From: Haliclystus octoradiatus
Lineage: Eukaryota; Cnidaria; Staurozoa; Stauromedusae; Haliclystidae
Direction: 5' to 3'
DNA length: 64,000 nucleotides
Assembly: GCA_916610825.1 (NCBI GenBank)
Contig: OU744447.1
Span: 13,685,751 to 13,749,750, forward strand
The notes beneath the pieces were generated by a model that saw nothing but the letters and a program-made list of their open reading frames with translations, did not search any database and was not told where the DNA came from. Each line of letters begins with the position of its first letter. The first letter of the stretch is position 1. The position numbers and the translations under genes are program-made. Of this stretch, positions 1 through 13,100 are shown piece by piece.

Positions 1-1139
1 TACACTCGTCATTTTTGGGACAGTTGTAATATTTATCCACTAAATTTCTGAATGAAAACTGAATTCACAGCTTATTCCCATAGGGGAGATAGCGAGAAAC
101 TTGATGTTTGCTCCATGCCTACTAATTATAATTAGCTGTCTCCTATGTAATCTTGGAAAGAAGAATTGAAACTGATGCATATATTTTCAGCGTTTGATCT
201 GTCAGTTATGTTTTACCGTTATTGATTAAATACTGAAATATTTACTTTCGATTCATCAATTGGAAACTGTGGTTGGCCACATTTTCTATGAATTAGAGTT
301 TTGTATAGTATTGAAAAAGGTGTATAGAAAGTTTTACTTTCCAAGCAATTTATGATAACGTTTGCTATAATTTGCAAAATTTCATGATTTTCAAACTTGT
401 TATACCATGTAAGAAGAATTGTTTGCAGTATTACATTGAAAATAAAATTTTGAGTTAGGAGGGAATGGTTGTTTTAATTCTCACCTAATTGAAGGGTCTT
501 TCTGCGAGATTCTGTAAAATTACCTGATATATAGCAATTAGCAAAGGAAAAACAATGACAGCACCCTCTCTCATCTGATTTCAACGAACCTAATGTCTTC
601 TGATTACTTGTATAAAGCTCGAAAGGGTATTTTAACATTAAGGTGAGGGGCTTACTTTGCCCGCAGAGTATGATATCGTTTTCATCCCTATTTGGAAAAT
701 GAATTTTGTTTTCTGGAGAGGCGCGTGGCCATTGGTTTAGAATGAATAAAGGCCACATGTTTCCTGGTGTCCTGAAATGACAGAAGATCCTTCAGGCGTG
801 TCTGGTGTGTCTCCAAAGACCCAAAACTCTGCCTCGTTTCCCTCGCAATTATTAAAAATATGATTCATACAGATACTAGCAAATGCGGTCTCAAAACCTT
901 TTCAACTTATGTTTACTCACAGGTAATCTGTCTTTTTCGCTATACAACGTTTGTTTAATCCACTCAATATCAATGTTTGATTTTGCCCCAATGTTTTGTT
1001 GGCAAGTTCTGTCCTCTTACACCCCCTCCCAATAATTTTTAGCGGGGGCCCTGGCCCCTCCATTGATTTGGCATCTAAAATGTGATAACAGCCAAAGCAT
1101 TTTAATGGTGTCTATCAGATATAGATTCGATAAGAAAAG

Positions 1140-1215
1140 CCCACGAAAATTTTTTAAAATTTTTATTCATATTAATAAACAACGTTTCGATCGCTTCATG
1201 CAATCATTTTCAAGT
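1140..1215 (-). repeat. Penelope-like terminal fragment (degenerate)
   Basis: On the - strand the stretch holds a short stem (GATTGC/GCGATC) followed by CGAAACGTTGTTTATTAA. This is the same layout as the cleaner copies at 31623-32095, but the CUGANGA half is degenerate here. It is probably an old fragment of the terminal repeat of a Penelope-like element. Confidence 0.35.
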
Positions 1216-1520
1216 TGGATTTAAAACTTATGATAGGACTATTTATATGGGCTAATGTAATACAATATCCAAAGGATAATAATATAATAATACAAAATGA
1301 AAGTACAAATAAATTGACAAGAAAGATCTATTTAAACACTAAAGACTTTAAGGAATCCTTTTGTGTGCTGAGCGATGGTTTAATTTTTGAAATGAATACC
1401 ATCTCTTTTATTAAGTTAAACAGTCAAATTTGATTTACCAAGAGACAAAACTTTGAAAAATGGTAAAAAAAATTTCGTTACTTTTCTTATCAAATCAACA
1501 AGAAAATAAGCTTCTTTATA

Positions 1521-1706
1521 CAGTGTAACCCGCTTAAGTGCAAGTCAAAATTGCCAACGGTTTTCATTACATTCCATCCGAATTTGCAGTTATCCGAATT
1601 TGTTTACCAAGAACTTGACCAGAAAATTGTTTAACGGGTTTCAAAGCCAAGTTGCAGCTAAGCGGGAATTTCGCTTATCCGAATTGCGCATAAGCGGGTT
1701 ACACTG
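1521..1706. mobile_element. TA-flanked MITE with CAGTGTAACCCGCTTA ends
   Basis: The 186-bp element starts CAGTGTAACCCGCTTA and ends TAAGCGGGTTACACTG, an exact 16-bp terminal inverted repeat. It is bracketed by TA on each side (1519-1520 and 1707-1708). TA target duplication with CAGT-type ends is typical of pogo/Tigger-type MITEs of the Tc1/mariner superfamily. It has no coding content. A diverged relative starts at 45891. Confidence 0.8.
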
Positions 1707-2154
1707 TAAGATATAGATTCGATGCAGAGAAAATATTTTATCTTTGAAGAAGTGCGACACAAACCAAAAATAGTCTCCCTCGTATTCGGCAATTCAAGGG
1801 GCAAGGGGGAGAATATCAATGCATATGATAAATAATTTAAACCAATTTACCACTGGATACAATCGTATTATTTAATGATTTAATATTTATACAGTACATG
1901 CAAATGTAAAACAACGTACAGCCACCTAAACTTATCGGATTTGCTATCTTTTCAACATCGGAAAGTGATTGTCATCAGTCTTTTTGACCAAATGACGTCA
2001 CGAATATTTGCGTGCTTTCTATGCTAAATTACGTAATTGACCCGAGTGAAAAAAAACTGAGTATAGCAACCCATATAATAATAATGTAATAATAATAATA
2101 ATAATAATAATAGTGGGATTTTTCACACCGGTTCTTGGTATATGAAAATAATCA

Positions 2155-2374
2155 AAGCATCTACAGAATGAGAGTTAAAAATGAAACATGATAGAATTAC
2201 ATCAACTTTCACATCATATGAGCTACTACGTTTGACAGTTGATTATGCTACTTTTATTTAATCATATATATTATAAAATTATAATATTGTACAAAATCGC
2301 CTGATGATCACCTTCTGGTGTGAAACTTGAAGGCGTAATTCTACCATGTTTCACTTTCGACTCTCAATCTATAG
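2155..2374. repeat. Imperfect inverted repeat carrying a hammerhead-like core
   Basis: The left arm (about 2155-2200) and right arm (about 2310-2374) are inverted copies with mismatches. Within the right arm, CTGATGA (2301-2307), a CACC/GGTG hairpin and GAAAC (2322-2326) follow the CUGANGA-stem II-GAAA order of a hammerhead ribozyme. No coding sequence is present. It is probably derived from the terminal repeat of a Penelope-like or retrozyme-like element. Confidence 0.4.
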
Positions 2375-2942
2375 CAACCATAGTCAACCCATATAACCAT
2401 GTATAACAACACAGGTCACGTGTTTCTATGATTACGCTGCCCGACTTGAAAGAAATTTGCATATGTCATTGACATTATATCAGGGGCTGTTGCATTGAAA
2501 TACACTAAGACTTGGAGTGCTATATTGCATGATATTAATTGATTAATATACCATCGTTAATGGGCAATATTATATCATCAAACGTTTGTTTCGCATATTC
2601 AAGAATTGAAACTGTTTTACTTGAAGCCATAAGCTAAATCTTTTACTTATCACTTTCTATTTTGAATAATGACGAACCCTTTTGTTTTACAAAACAAAAG
2701 ATTAAATCGGTTATTGTTTATATAGACACAATAGTACAATTGTTAACATCATATTCGAACGTGTAGGAAGAAACCTACGTAAAAAATCGTAAACCGTAAT
2801 CAATTAATAGCCGCTTGATGATAATACCATCACTGCTGTTTTTATGGGAACGATTTTAACGGCATACACATTTAGTTATAAAATTATAATATTTACTGTC
2901 TAGGCTCCTCTATTATGGTAACCGTATAAGCTTCTGTTGAAA

Positions 2943-5900
2943 ATGGAACAAAATATATATTCGTCGTTTAAAGTTATATCGCTTGTAGTTTTCTGTATAT
3001 TTTACCAAGGAATACCTTCAGTTTTATCGTGTGGCTTTCAATACATAGCAGTGCAAAATAAGGAACTCACTATTTTATCTCCTAACTATCCTGGTCCACC
3101 ACCATATCGTAAAAATTGTTTTTATGAAATAGCATTTCCAAGGAACAGTCATCATGAGTATTATTTGGAAATAAAATGGGAACAATTTGATTTAGTGGCG
3201 ACGATGCCAAATTGCAATGGTAACTTTGTTGAAATCGAAATTGGGTAAGTTAATCTATCTATGTCTATTTTCAATGATTAACATCTTAATTAGAAAGACT
3301 GTATGACATAACATACACAACCGAATTTCGAAACAGTTCGTGCTTATATATATATATGTATATATACAAGAACAATTATTTGTGATATTTTTAGATTGAA
3401 ATAAACAGCCTGGTATGTTTAGTTATAATTATATATGTAGCTACTTGATAATATAAAAGTACTTATACGTAGCCTTTGCTGTTTTAATAGTGCTCGATGC
3501 CATAAATGCAGAACTGTTTAATATTAAATAAACTCAAAAATCAGTTATGAATATGAAATCTGAATATCTGATTTATTAATGGTTGTTGTTATCGTTGGCA
3601 GTGAACCATAAGACAAAAACGTACTCGCTGTTTCTTCTGTTTCTTTTCAATAAACATAATATATAGAATCAACCATAGACGAAACCAATTTCATTCGTAT
3701 ATTATTCGGTGTTGTTGTGACTCAGCATTGTCATTGTTTGGAATTTCAATCGGACGATTGTATTTCTATGTGTCGGAGGATAAGATTGATTTCTGTTGAT
3801 TGATTGAACGCAAATGACTAGAGTTGCTTGATTTCTCATGTGTTTCTTACATTATTATAAATTTCTATAATTTGTTTGTCTATATACATATATATTGTCG
3901 ATAAGTACAACATGACATGCTGTACAATTAATGTCGTCTCGGCTTCAGCTCATTCGCTTTATATGGGAAATTGGGATAGGTCATACTGCCCTAACAGCAA
4001 TCAAATGGCTGCTGGTTACATTTAGATGCATAGATATGATGTATATAGATATACATAGTTTAACGATTTAAAACCTTGCAGTCATTGCTCTTCACTAAAC
4101 AAGTTTCATATAGAAGCATAGTAGACCTGCACGGGTGAATTCGGGTGGATATGGTAACTTACCAAGCGGACATGCTCCTGTCTTTAACTGTGTATCAGCT
4201 GACGTCATAGATTATCCATCTAGATCAAAATAAGTCTATTGTTTAACCCATCGGCCTTCAATCAAGAATAACAGTTTCGATTCCTCATTGTTTAGCCTAC
4301 ACTTTTTATAGAAAAAGCAAATTTTTATCTTCCCCTTCAATCTGCAGTTGCATGGGATGTTATACGAAATGACCGCTATTGAGTCATTGATGCTGATAAT
4401 CATGGTCATTTCATCCAGGGAATTTCATCAAGGAACTCGAATACAACACGTTGGCATCTTAATTTTATTACCTATAAAATAGAGAGTCCAGAACCGTTTA
4501 TTCATCCATCAGTTCTTCATTTTTCAACCAAATATTTTGTAAATAGTGTTATCAGAACCGCTGATATTTGAACTAAGTTATCGTATACGTTTCATTCCAT
4601 GGCTTTCTTTGTGGCTCCCGATCGCAGACTAGCAAATCCAAGGATTTCCCCATTCGATTTCCAAATCAACGGCTATGCATCATTGATCATGCACATGACT
4701 GAAAAAATATACAAGGTAATTTTAACTCTGCTCAAAGTAGCCCATCAACGCGGGAACCTTATTACTAGTAATTTATGATAACTGATTTAATGTTTTTATC
4801 ATATTCAATTATTGGAATGGTATATGACCACAGCATAATATAGTATAGAGCTAAGCTATAGAGCCGTGCAGTTGCAAAAATGAGTATAAGTGTTTGTTTA
4901 AAAATAAATGTTCCTGTTTTTATCGTAGGAATGCCCATATAGGTAGAATATGCGGAAATTCTGTTCCACATCCTATCTACTCATTACAAGAGACAGTGAG
5001 ACTCAAACTAACAGCTGATGGCGTATCAAGTTCAGGTGGATTTAAGCTAACCTACACTCTACGTAGTAAAGCTAATGGTACACTGATGGGCAATAGAAAG
5101 TACAATATGTGCAGGTATAACATCTTTTGTTTGACAGGTGCATGGATAAGGGTTTTCTTTTCATATAACCTCACTAATAAAATATATATGGACCCAGGAG
5201 ACATAGCTGTATTTAATTGCAGTAATCGGTAAAACAATCTGCACTTCCAACCCTGGAATTACATCTGCATTTTTTTTTAATTCCCCGGCCATTTCTGTTC
5301 TATTGACTCTATTGCTTTGGTATCATTTCAGTCTTTGGCAAATTATTTTAGAAATTTGAAAATGAGCAAGAAAATACCCAGTCTCTTAGAATTCAATGCC
5401 CATTAAGTTCTACAAACTTTCAAACGTAGATCATACCAATTGACAGGTCCTAGTAAGTCCATCAACATGCCTGCAATCATCCTGCCATGTGGAACTCACC
5501 CCAGGAAAAGGGAAAGACTCAATAGGATCATTACTTTACAAGCCATGATTGCAGCATGTAATCTGATCTGGAGTTCTTTACACATTTTGATCTCGCGGTC
5601 AATTGTGCATGGACATTGCATTGTAAAACAAAAAAGCAAGCTTATCCATGCTCTTATCCCAGGCTCTTATTCATACTTTTGTTATATGCACTTTTCCCTC
5701 TTATAGTCTATGTGGTAAATTCTTTCTTTGCTTCTCGTATATAATTATTTCAATATAGGAGCTTACGTTTGAAGTCTGAACGAATACTGGTTAATACAAC
5801 ATCATATGCATACATATTACATTAATTTTATACTACTGTATTTCCTCCTTAATTTTAAAACAAAAATTGCATGCCAACTATAACAACACATGGGTCGTTT

Positions 5901-8900
5901 TTCTTTGCAGTTCATTATCGTTGGCGTCTGGTGGTCTTCTTTTCACAGAACCTTGGCCACCGAGGATTTGGGAAGAAACAATTTGCACTTACACAATCCG
6001 TCCTCCGATTGGTTATGCCACGCGTATTTCAATAATGAATACAAATATGATACAAGCCGTTCAAGGCAAACCATGTGAAAATAAAATTACTGTTCGTGGT
6101 AAGTTATATTTATTAGAAGACACAAGACAGATACTCCATGGGCCTCCAGTTAGTGGTACATGGCGTCTGATAACGTTTAACATATCCCGGAAACATGTTA
6201 GACTTAGGCAAGTGCCTCTACCGGGCTCTACCCCATGTTCTACTCAATAAACTAACAGTCGCGGAACACGGGCTACAAAAACATCTTATTAAAGTCGTTC
6301 TTCATTCCAGAAAAAGTGAAAGGCCACTCAGATGCGACGGATTGCGACCTTGAATAACTTGATGTGTTTTTGATGTTGACTCAAGATCGTACTGAGACAG
6401 GCCGATCAATATGTGAAATCACAGCTTGACAAAGTTACTAGTTTTGCGGTCTGTTTTAGATATTTCGATCGTGAGAAGAGTCATAATTGTTTATATAGCC
6501 CGCCTCATCTACTGTTGTGTCATATCCAACTTTCTAATTTCTTTTTCATCTGAATGCGCAGGTGTAATCGATAGCGTCCAAAATTTGATTTACTCATCAA
6601 TCTGTAAGGATCTACGTGGCGTAGTCATCGAATCAACTTCAAGTGAAATTCTAGTTACCATACAATCTGGAATAGAGCCGGTTGGTTATACAGGATATAT
6701 GATCGGTTTCATAACATGTAAGCATTTTCTTATTATTTATAAATGGACAACTTCGAACTCAATTAGCATGCTTGCAGCAGACTCTCTGTAGTTCGGAAAC
6801 TAAATATTCTTCTGATCTCAACTATAATAGAATCCAAACCATTTCTAATATAAGAAGGTAATACATCTTCTTGGGCTTTTGGCTGGATCTGGGTTTTTTG
6901 CGCAAAAATCCTGAAAGAGGAGTAACTACATTTAGAACCTAACAAGGATCTGCTACGATTCATTCTTGCAACTTGATTGGTTAACATCAATAACGCCATT
7001 TCCCCAAAACCCGTCGATTTCCAAAAAATTATGAAAATACCAAACAACCGATAATTATTTAAACATGGCATTAACAAAAAGCACGTAATAAAAAGCAAAT
7101 ACAGTCAATATTTGAAGAGTCATCTACAATTTCATTGAGTTACTGTTTTATGCAGTTTCTCAGTTGTTCAAAATAAATCAAATGGCTTGCAGAAGAAATA
7201 TCCGAGCCAGGATACACGTTTAAAGTGTATCGAAATATTTTACACAAAATATCAATTCAAAAACAATTTGCCTAACTTTTACTGAATTGATAATTGTGCA
7301 AACATAACATGACATAATTCTATTTTCATTAATACATCCCCTCACTCCTTTTAATAGCCAATTTTCGCAAGTTCCTAGCTATAAAGGTGTAAAAACTAAA
7401 TTCCTGGCATAAAAAGGAATGCTCTCAATAAACTACCGAAACCAAGACATAAACAAAATCAACCGCTAAAATTTCAAATAATTGAACCTTTCTTCCAGAT
7501 GAAAGTTAGCAACATTCTACAAAGTTATCAGAAATTCAATAATCTGTTCTTTCAAATCACATGAAACGCGTAATAAACTTTCCCTTTCCCAGTCAGTTTG
7601 CCATAATAATTAACACACTCAAGAAAATAAAAGTTTTGTTAAAAGATAAGAAGCCATGATTATGTAAGAAAATACGACGTTAAGCATCCAACAGTTCTCG
7701 ACTCAGCTTTCTTATTGTGACGCCACAAAAATTGGAGAATTACGTACTTCATCATGGATTGTAAGATCAACAAATGCTCTGAAAAAGCACCCCAAATAGT
7801 CAAAAATTGGGGCTGGTTATGTTCTAAACCAAATACTAACTAACCTAATATAAACTATTTGTTTAATATCATGCGTTTGCGAAAGTGTACCGCTTTCAGG
7901 AAAATAACACATACTCATAAAGTTACAAAAGGAAGAAAAATATGATACAACTGTAATAGCATTGAGTGTAAAATACAAATAATTAAGTTACAATCAGACA
8001 AGACTATACTATCGAGATAATATGGTCTACAACTATACATGCATCTGCTTGGTTTTAGTATGTCAGTAGTCAAATGATCGGCAAAAAGATATTTCAACTT
8101 AATTGTAGCAAGAAAATGTCTATTCTGTTAGAATTTGTAACTATATGAAGTTCTACAAACGTGAAATCATGAAAGTGACATGTCCCTGTTGGGCCCTGTT
8201 CTGGTTGTATGCAGTTACAGCTTATCTACGTCTGTCCAGTCCAGAGTCTGACAAATGTTTTCGCCTTCCAGAATACTGATTGTCTATTACTGAAAACGTC
8301 TTACTCAAAAGCTCCTTATAATATTTTCATTTCTCTAATATGAGGAGAATAAAATTTTGTAGAAGGCGCTTGCGTTCAGCTATATATAATGTAGAAGTTT
8401 GCTCAATCATACAACTGCAATGTAATTGTTTATCTTCAGAATTCGAAGCGAACCATTTCAAATTGTCAGCGTTCAAAAGTGTCGCAAATCGAACAGTTTT
8501 TTTGTATCGATATGGCGAGAATAATACCAAGTAAGCAGAAAGAACCGATGGATAGATGCACAACTGCATTCTTGTTCTGATAACTTAGATAAGCTATACT
8601 ACATATAGGTGTTTACGTTAGCATTCTAGTAAACCCTTTGCGAGGAGTTCAGCTTTGGCGTACCAATAATAACGAGTATCGAGGCTGAACTTCAATAGCA
8701 ATTTGTCATTTTCATTTTCGTATTAGCCCTTATGATGAAAGCAGCTTGTTCTTTCATCAATATCTCACTTCATTTCAGTTGAATCAAATGGCGATGTGAA
8801 TTTAGAGACTACCTCTACCCCATCAACATCAGATAAATCAGCTAGCATTAGCACAGCTGGGGCCTTACTCGGAACGGGAGTGGCTGTATTAGTTTGTATA

Positions 8901-9798
8901 TTAATATTAGTATTTATATTGTGGAAACGAAGAAAGGCATTGAATACCTCCTCTGATGTGCCATGCAATCCAAACAGAAGAATACCTCATTCAAATCCTG
9001 GCTATGCTAGTGAGCCTGAAGTACAAGTAGTAACACAACGGGCACCTCCTTCTTACGCAGAACCGACGGCTAGCATGGATGAACCACCACCGCCTTACAC
9101 TTTTGAAGATGGTGAGTGAGTTTTATCGCATTGACATAAATTGTAGTTGGAATGACATTTAGATCAAACCCAGTAAGGTGCTGAATAAATGCAAGTACAG
9201 GAAAGGCTCGTATTTAAGTTGGCTACGGTGGATTATGATCAAAAACTTAAGCCAGTATGTTAGGAGTGTTAATCAGCCTTTTAAGGCTCTGGTGTAAATG
9301 GGCTGGATATGATTGTCACAAGAGTATTGTTTGGACCAGTACCTTCAATCGTGTAACATTTACTATTAACAATGAGCATATTTCATGTTTCGACTGTGTG
9401 GCAACATTTTGGTACCCTTGCAATGAAGATATTTATAGAACCACATGGAAATAACCGGTAAAGTGTATGACGAGTTAATGGCTGGGGCCCTGGGGGTAGA
9501 GGGGTTTGATGTCATTTAACGGGTGCCATGCATTATGAATTCTGGGATAGTCTGCGATTTTACGTTGACTTCTTAGATAACATCCTTATTTGTTTCGTAG
9601 GCATTGATAATACATTCTAGATTCAATCGTGTAAATATTTTGATATTCCATTATCATCTTCTCTTTCTTGACTGCTTCGATGTTATTGCATGTGGTTCAG
9701 CAGGTTATATGCATGTTATATAGCATATTATTTAATATTATATTATATTTTCTTTATTTTATTATTTTCCAGCTTCAAGGACCAATCCAACATTTTGA
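2943..9798 (+). CDS. Two-CUB-domain single-pass membrane protein with PPxY tail (6 coding exons)
   Basis: Exons read at 2943-3244, 4929-5114, 5911-6098, 6562-6717, 8779-9111 and 9773-9798. They total 1191 bp and give 396 aa with all GT-AG phases agreeing. Residues 1-29 form a signal peptide. CUB 1 covers about 30-147 and CUB 2 about 162-277, both with the CUB cysteine pattern and a SPNYPGPPP segment in the first. A Ser/Thr-rich stalk (278-300) leads to a membrane helix (about 303-326), a WKRRK stop-transfer and a short cytoplasmic tail. The tail holds PPSY (367-370) and PPPPY (380-384), which are ligands for WW domains of Nedd4-type ubiquitin ligases. It is probably a cell-surface receptor or adhesion protein, but I know no named orthologue. 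Poly(A) signals AATAAA lie at 9999 and 10007. The start is the ATG at 2943; an in-frame TTG six bases upstream is not needed. Confidence 0.8.
4473..4479 (+). promoter_or_regulatory. TATA box candidate inside intron 1 of the CUB gene
   Basis: A good TATAAAA lies about 125 bases upstream of the ATG at 4599, which opens a 59-codon frame. It fits transcription starting near 4505. No transcript evidence is available. Confidence 0.25.
4599..4778 (+). CDS. Possible 59-aa small protein in CUB-gene intron 1
   Basis: ATG at 4599, stop at 4776-4778. The product is not recognised. The first two thirds are mixed and polar, with FFVAPDRRLANPRISPF near the start. The last third (from about SLIMHMTEKIY) is rich in hydrophobic and basic residues and could form an amphipathic helix. 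A TATA box lies at 4473. The codon before 4716 is followed by GTAATT, so part of this could instead be an exon, but its phase does not match CUB exon 2 (4929). It may also be a chance frame. Confidence 0.22.
   Translation: MAFFVAPDRRLANPRISPFDFQINGYASLIMHMTEKIYKVILTLLKVAHQRGNLITSNL
6718..8778. other. CUB gene intron 4 (2.06 kb), nothing recognised
   Basis: AT-rich intron with no convincing coding exon, terminal repeats or RNA gene. A possible exon at 8441-8530 was tested and rejected because it breaks the reading phase. Confidence 0.5.
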
Positions 9799-9998
9799 TG
9801 GAATGGAAACAGCTAAACATATATGTATATTTATTTGCACAAGGGTTTTTATATATAACGGACAAAGGTTTGCTTCATCGAACTAGTACGCAGCAACTAC
9901 CTAGAGGGTAAGACAAAATATTCGATATGCACATATAGAACGCGAAACAAATGTAAATATTTTTAATGTTAATTGTACCTATTTTCAAAATAGAGAAA

Positions 9999-10012
9999 AA
10001 TAAAGAATAAAA
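9999..10012 (+). terminator. Poly(A) signals of the CUB gene
   Basis: Two overlapping AATAAA hexamers (9999-10004 and 10007-10012) lie about 200 bases past the CUB stop codon. The SRSF1 stop on the other strand is only about 150 bases further, so the two 3' UTRs lie end to end and may overlap. Confidence 0.6.
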
Positions 10013-10164
10013 AAAGACATGATTGAATTTTGATTTACATGATCTATTCTTTAAGTCAAAGCTTGCATCACAAAGTGATCATTTCCGTGCTATCATCGGA
10101 AGCAAGGATTTCATTCTTTTCTTTCAAATGATCAATCCAATCACAATCCAGAAAAGGTTTCAAT

Positions 10165-13100
10165 TCAACGTGATGGTGATCGAGCAGGGGAGCGTGATCG
10201 TGATCGTTGACCATATGGGGAACGGGATCTTGATCGTGTCCCTGAGCCATACACATTCCCAGGTGAAAAACTTCTCGAGCGAGATCGGGATCTAGAACGA
10301 CTTCGACTTCTGCTTGGTGTTTTGGCGTCACTCTTCACACGAATATAAGTGGATTCACTCTGCAATAAATCAGTACAAATAAGAACAATTAAAGCATGAA
10401 TTATAAGAATTCCAGTCAGTTATGATCATACGAACAGGTTACACGTGTCTGTCCTTCGGTATAAGCTATTTTCTAATGATGTTTTACATCAAAACGTAAA
10501 CAACTGAGTTATTACAATAGTCTAACTAAGTCATAAATATAGTTATGAAATCCTATAACTATTTCATTTCATTTTACATTTTCGAAGCATCAAATTACAT
10601 TTCAGCCCTTAGCTCTAGTATGCTACTGGTAAGAATCTAAAAAATCCTACCCTAGAATTAATTTATCATAAGATGTTCAGTGTTCACGTTCAGGTAGTCA
10701 TGACACAAGAAATACAACACGATAGATGGATTGGAGGTCAAAACTTTTGAAGAATCGAAGGTTATCAAATTATTTCCACTATTGATTGGAAATAGGGATT
10801 AGGGAAATATAATATACTCTTAGACATGGCCATGTGCGGTTGCTGTATAGAGGTGGCCAATGGCCATTCTAGCATAATTCGATTTGCTTACAGTAAATAT
10901 GAATGAATTGAATGTATCTTGGGACTTTCAGATTGACACTATCTGAATTTTAATTTGCTGGCAATGTAGTGACATATTACTTATTCCCCTTACCAAGAGA
11001 TCAAAACAGTAACAACACCCCTCAAAAAGTTGTTCTTCAATTTTTGAAAAGGAAACTATCTCATGCAGAAGAGAAGTATCATCATGCTAGCTGTCAAATA
11101 GCCGACGATTTTTATCTTAATAACAGACAAATAATGGTACTTATAAACAGCATACCATGAACATTGTTACGCTGTTTATGCAACATTAACTTACACAAAA
11201 GTATCCGTTCCGTTCCTCAGTGAATAAAACCACCAAAGTCCTCCCCAAGACGAGTAACCGAAATTAATACGATGCTCGTCCTAATCTGTCTCTATATCCT
11301 ATAGTGGTCCAGAGTGGGTATAAATTCCGAGTGGCAATTCCTTAGACCATCAGTTTGAAAGTTAGACGTTGTAGTGTAAGCCAACGTAATCCGTGCATTA
11401 GCTAATCCGGCTATATTCAAATTGAGGAGCAAATGCCGTCAGATACAACACGTAAACATAGCAAAAAGATATGCGGAACATCACATCAATATCTTAACAA
11501 TTATTACAATAAACAAATTAAAAGAAAAAATAATATCTCATTTACGCTATTAGCGCAAGTAGAGAATCCTTGAAGAATTGCGAGAAACTGATTTCTAGTT
11601 CAATGAAAGTAAGTCTTACAAGAAATGACAGATGTTTTTACGGTATTTCCTTTAGCCAAACAAGTACCAATTAAATGGAAAGCCTTCAAAAGCTGGGCGA
11701 CTGGACCCATGCTCGAAAAGCTTTATAATTGTAGGTTTTTCATTATGTGATCTTTGTGGCATAATCAGAATCTAATATAATTATTTTTTACTCAAGCAGT
11801 TCATACATTGCCTGACAAAAGGTTTTAACTTCGATTTTATCGATAAATATTTGGGAAATTTTAATTAATCATATGTTAGTTAAAAACGTTGAAATGAAAA
11901 ATTGATCACTAACTTAGATTTGCCACTAGCTCTAAGGCCTATCTTGAAAATGTCGCCTTTTCTCAGTTTCTGCAAACTAGATTTGAATTTGAAACTTTGC
12001 CGTTAGACCCTGTTTTCTACGTTATAATTCCGCCAAAATTCAATTTTAACTTATTACGGTAATTTTATATTTCTTTTCCATTTATGCTTCGTTTCTTTGT
12101 CCCCCGGTATCATTCCTCTTAAAGTGCGTTCAAAAGTCGAGTTACCTAATAATTGGGCGGAAATATAATGGCATAAGTTTCATATAGTATTATGTTAAGT
12201 CAGTTTTGATGTTTTCATGCAAACTAGGTTTACATAAAGTCAATTCAGCATGAATACAAAATAGACCTATTAGGACATTGCATTTGAATTTGAGCAAGAA
12301 TGAGTTCAACTTTTGAACGGAATGAAAAAGCAAACCTATGAGAAATAGATGTTTGAAAAAATTCAGCTTTGATTGCATTGATTTCCAAAGTATACCTAAT
12401 TAATGACTGTAGTATTTTCTAACTACACAATTTAATCAGATTTGAACATTCATTTGAATAATCAATATGGGACTCTAAAAAAGTGTAAACGAGCAGGTCC
12501 TTGGCCAAAATGCTAGTAGGCAGAGACACAACTTCATGCACTCAGCGGGAAACAGGTTAGCTTTATTATCAGAGTGAATGTAAAATTTCATTCATTATGA
12601 GTAATAACTTTAGTGATATCAGAAGCAATTTTTAATTTCTTCTTTTTTTCTTAACAACTCGATATCAGAGTGCAAATCTACAATCTGTGTAGTAGTATAG
12701 TCCCATAGAAAAATCCAAACAATCATATGGACACTTTGACTAGAAGATAGTTATTAGAAATAACTATCTTCTAGTCAAAGTGTCCATATGATTGTTTGGA
12801 TTTTTCTATGGGACTATACTACTACACAGATTGTAGATTTGCATATCAGAGAGTAGCGATGAGATATCTTTTTTTTCTTACCTCGTGTGATCTGAACTTT
12901 GTATCATCCAGATTCTTAACAGCCCATTTCATATCTTCATACTTAGAATATTCAACAACACCTGTGCCATCTCGGAATACATCTGTAAACAATACATCAC
13001 CCGCTTCTCGCATATGGTCCTTCAAATCTTGCCAGCTACCAGTAGGAGGGAGACCTGAAACTAGGACTCGATGGTCAGACCTTCTTGGAGGATCAGACCT

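Larger units (their letters stand above)
1..2942. other. 5' flank of the CUB gene; no supported gene
   Basis: No open frame here has coding character. The stretch holds a Penelope-type terminal fragment (about 1140-1215), a TA-flanked MITE (1521-1706), a short (AAT)n run near 2080-2112 and an imperfect inverted repeat with a hammerhead-like core (about 2155-2374). An AT-rich TATAAAATTATA-like stretch near 2876-2890 could serve the CUB gene as core promoter, but this is weak. Confidence 0.5.

Noticed and set aside
8441-8530. Possible extra CUB-gene exon with good splice signals (TATCTTCAG and AAGTAAGC)
   Set aside because: Joining it to the exon ending at 6717 creates an immediate stop, and its donor phase does not fit the exon at 8779. 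The gene closes in frame without it.
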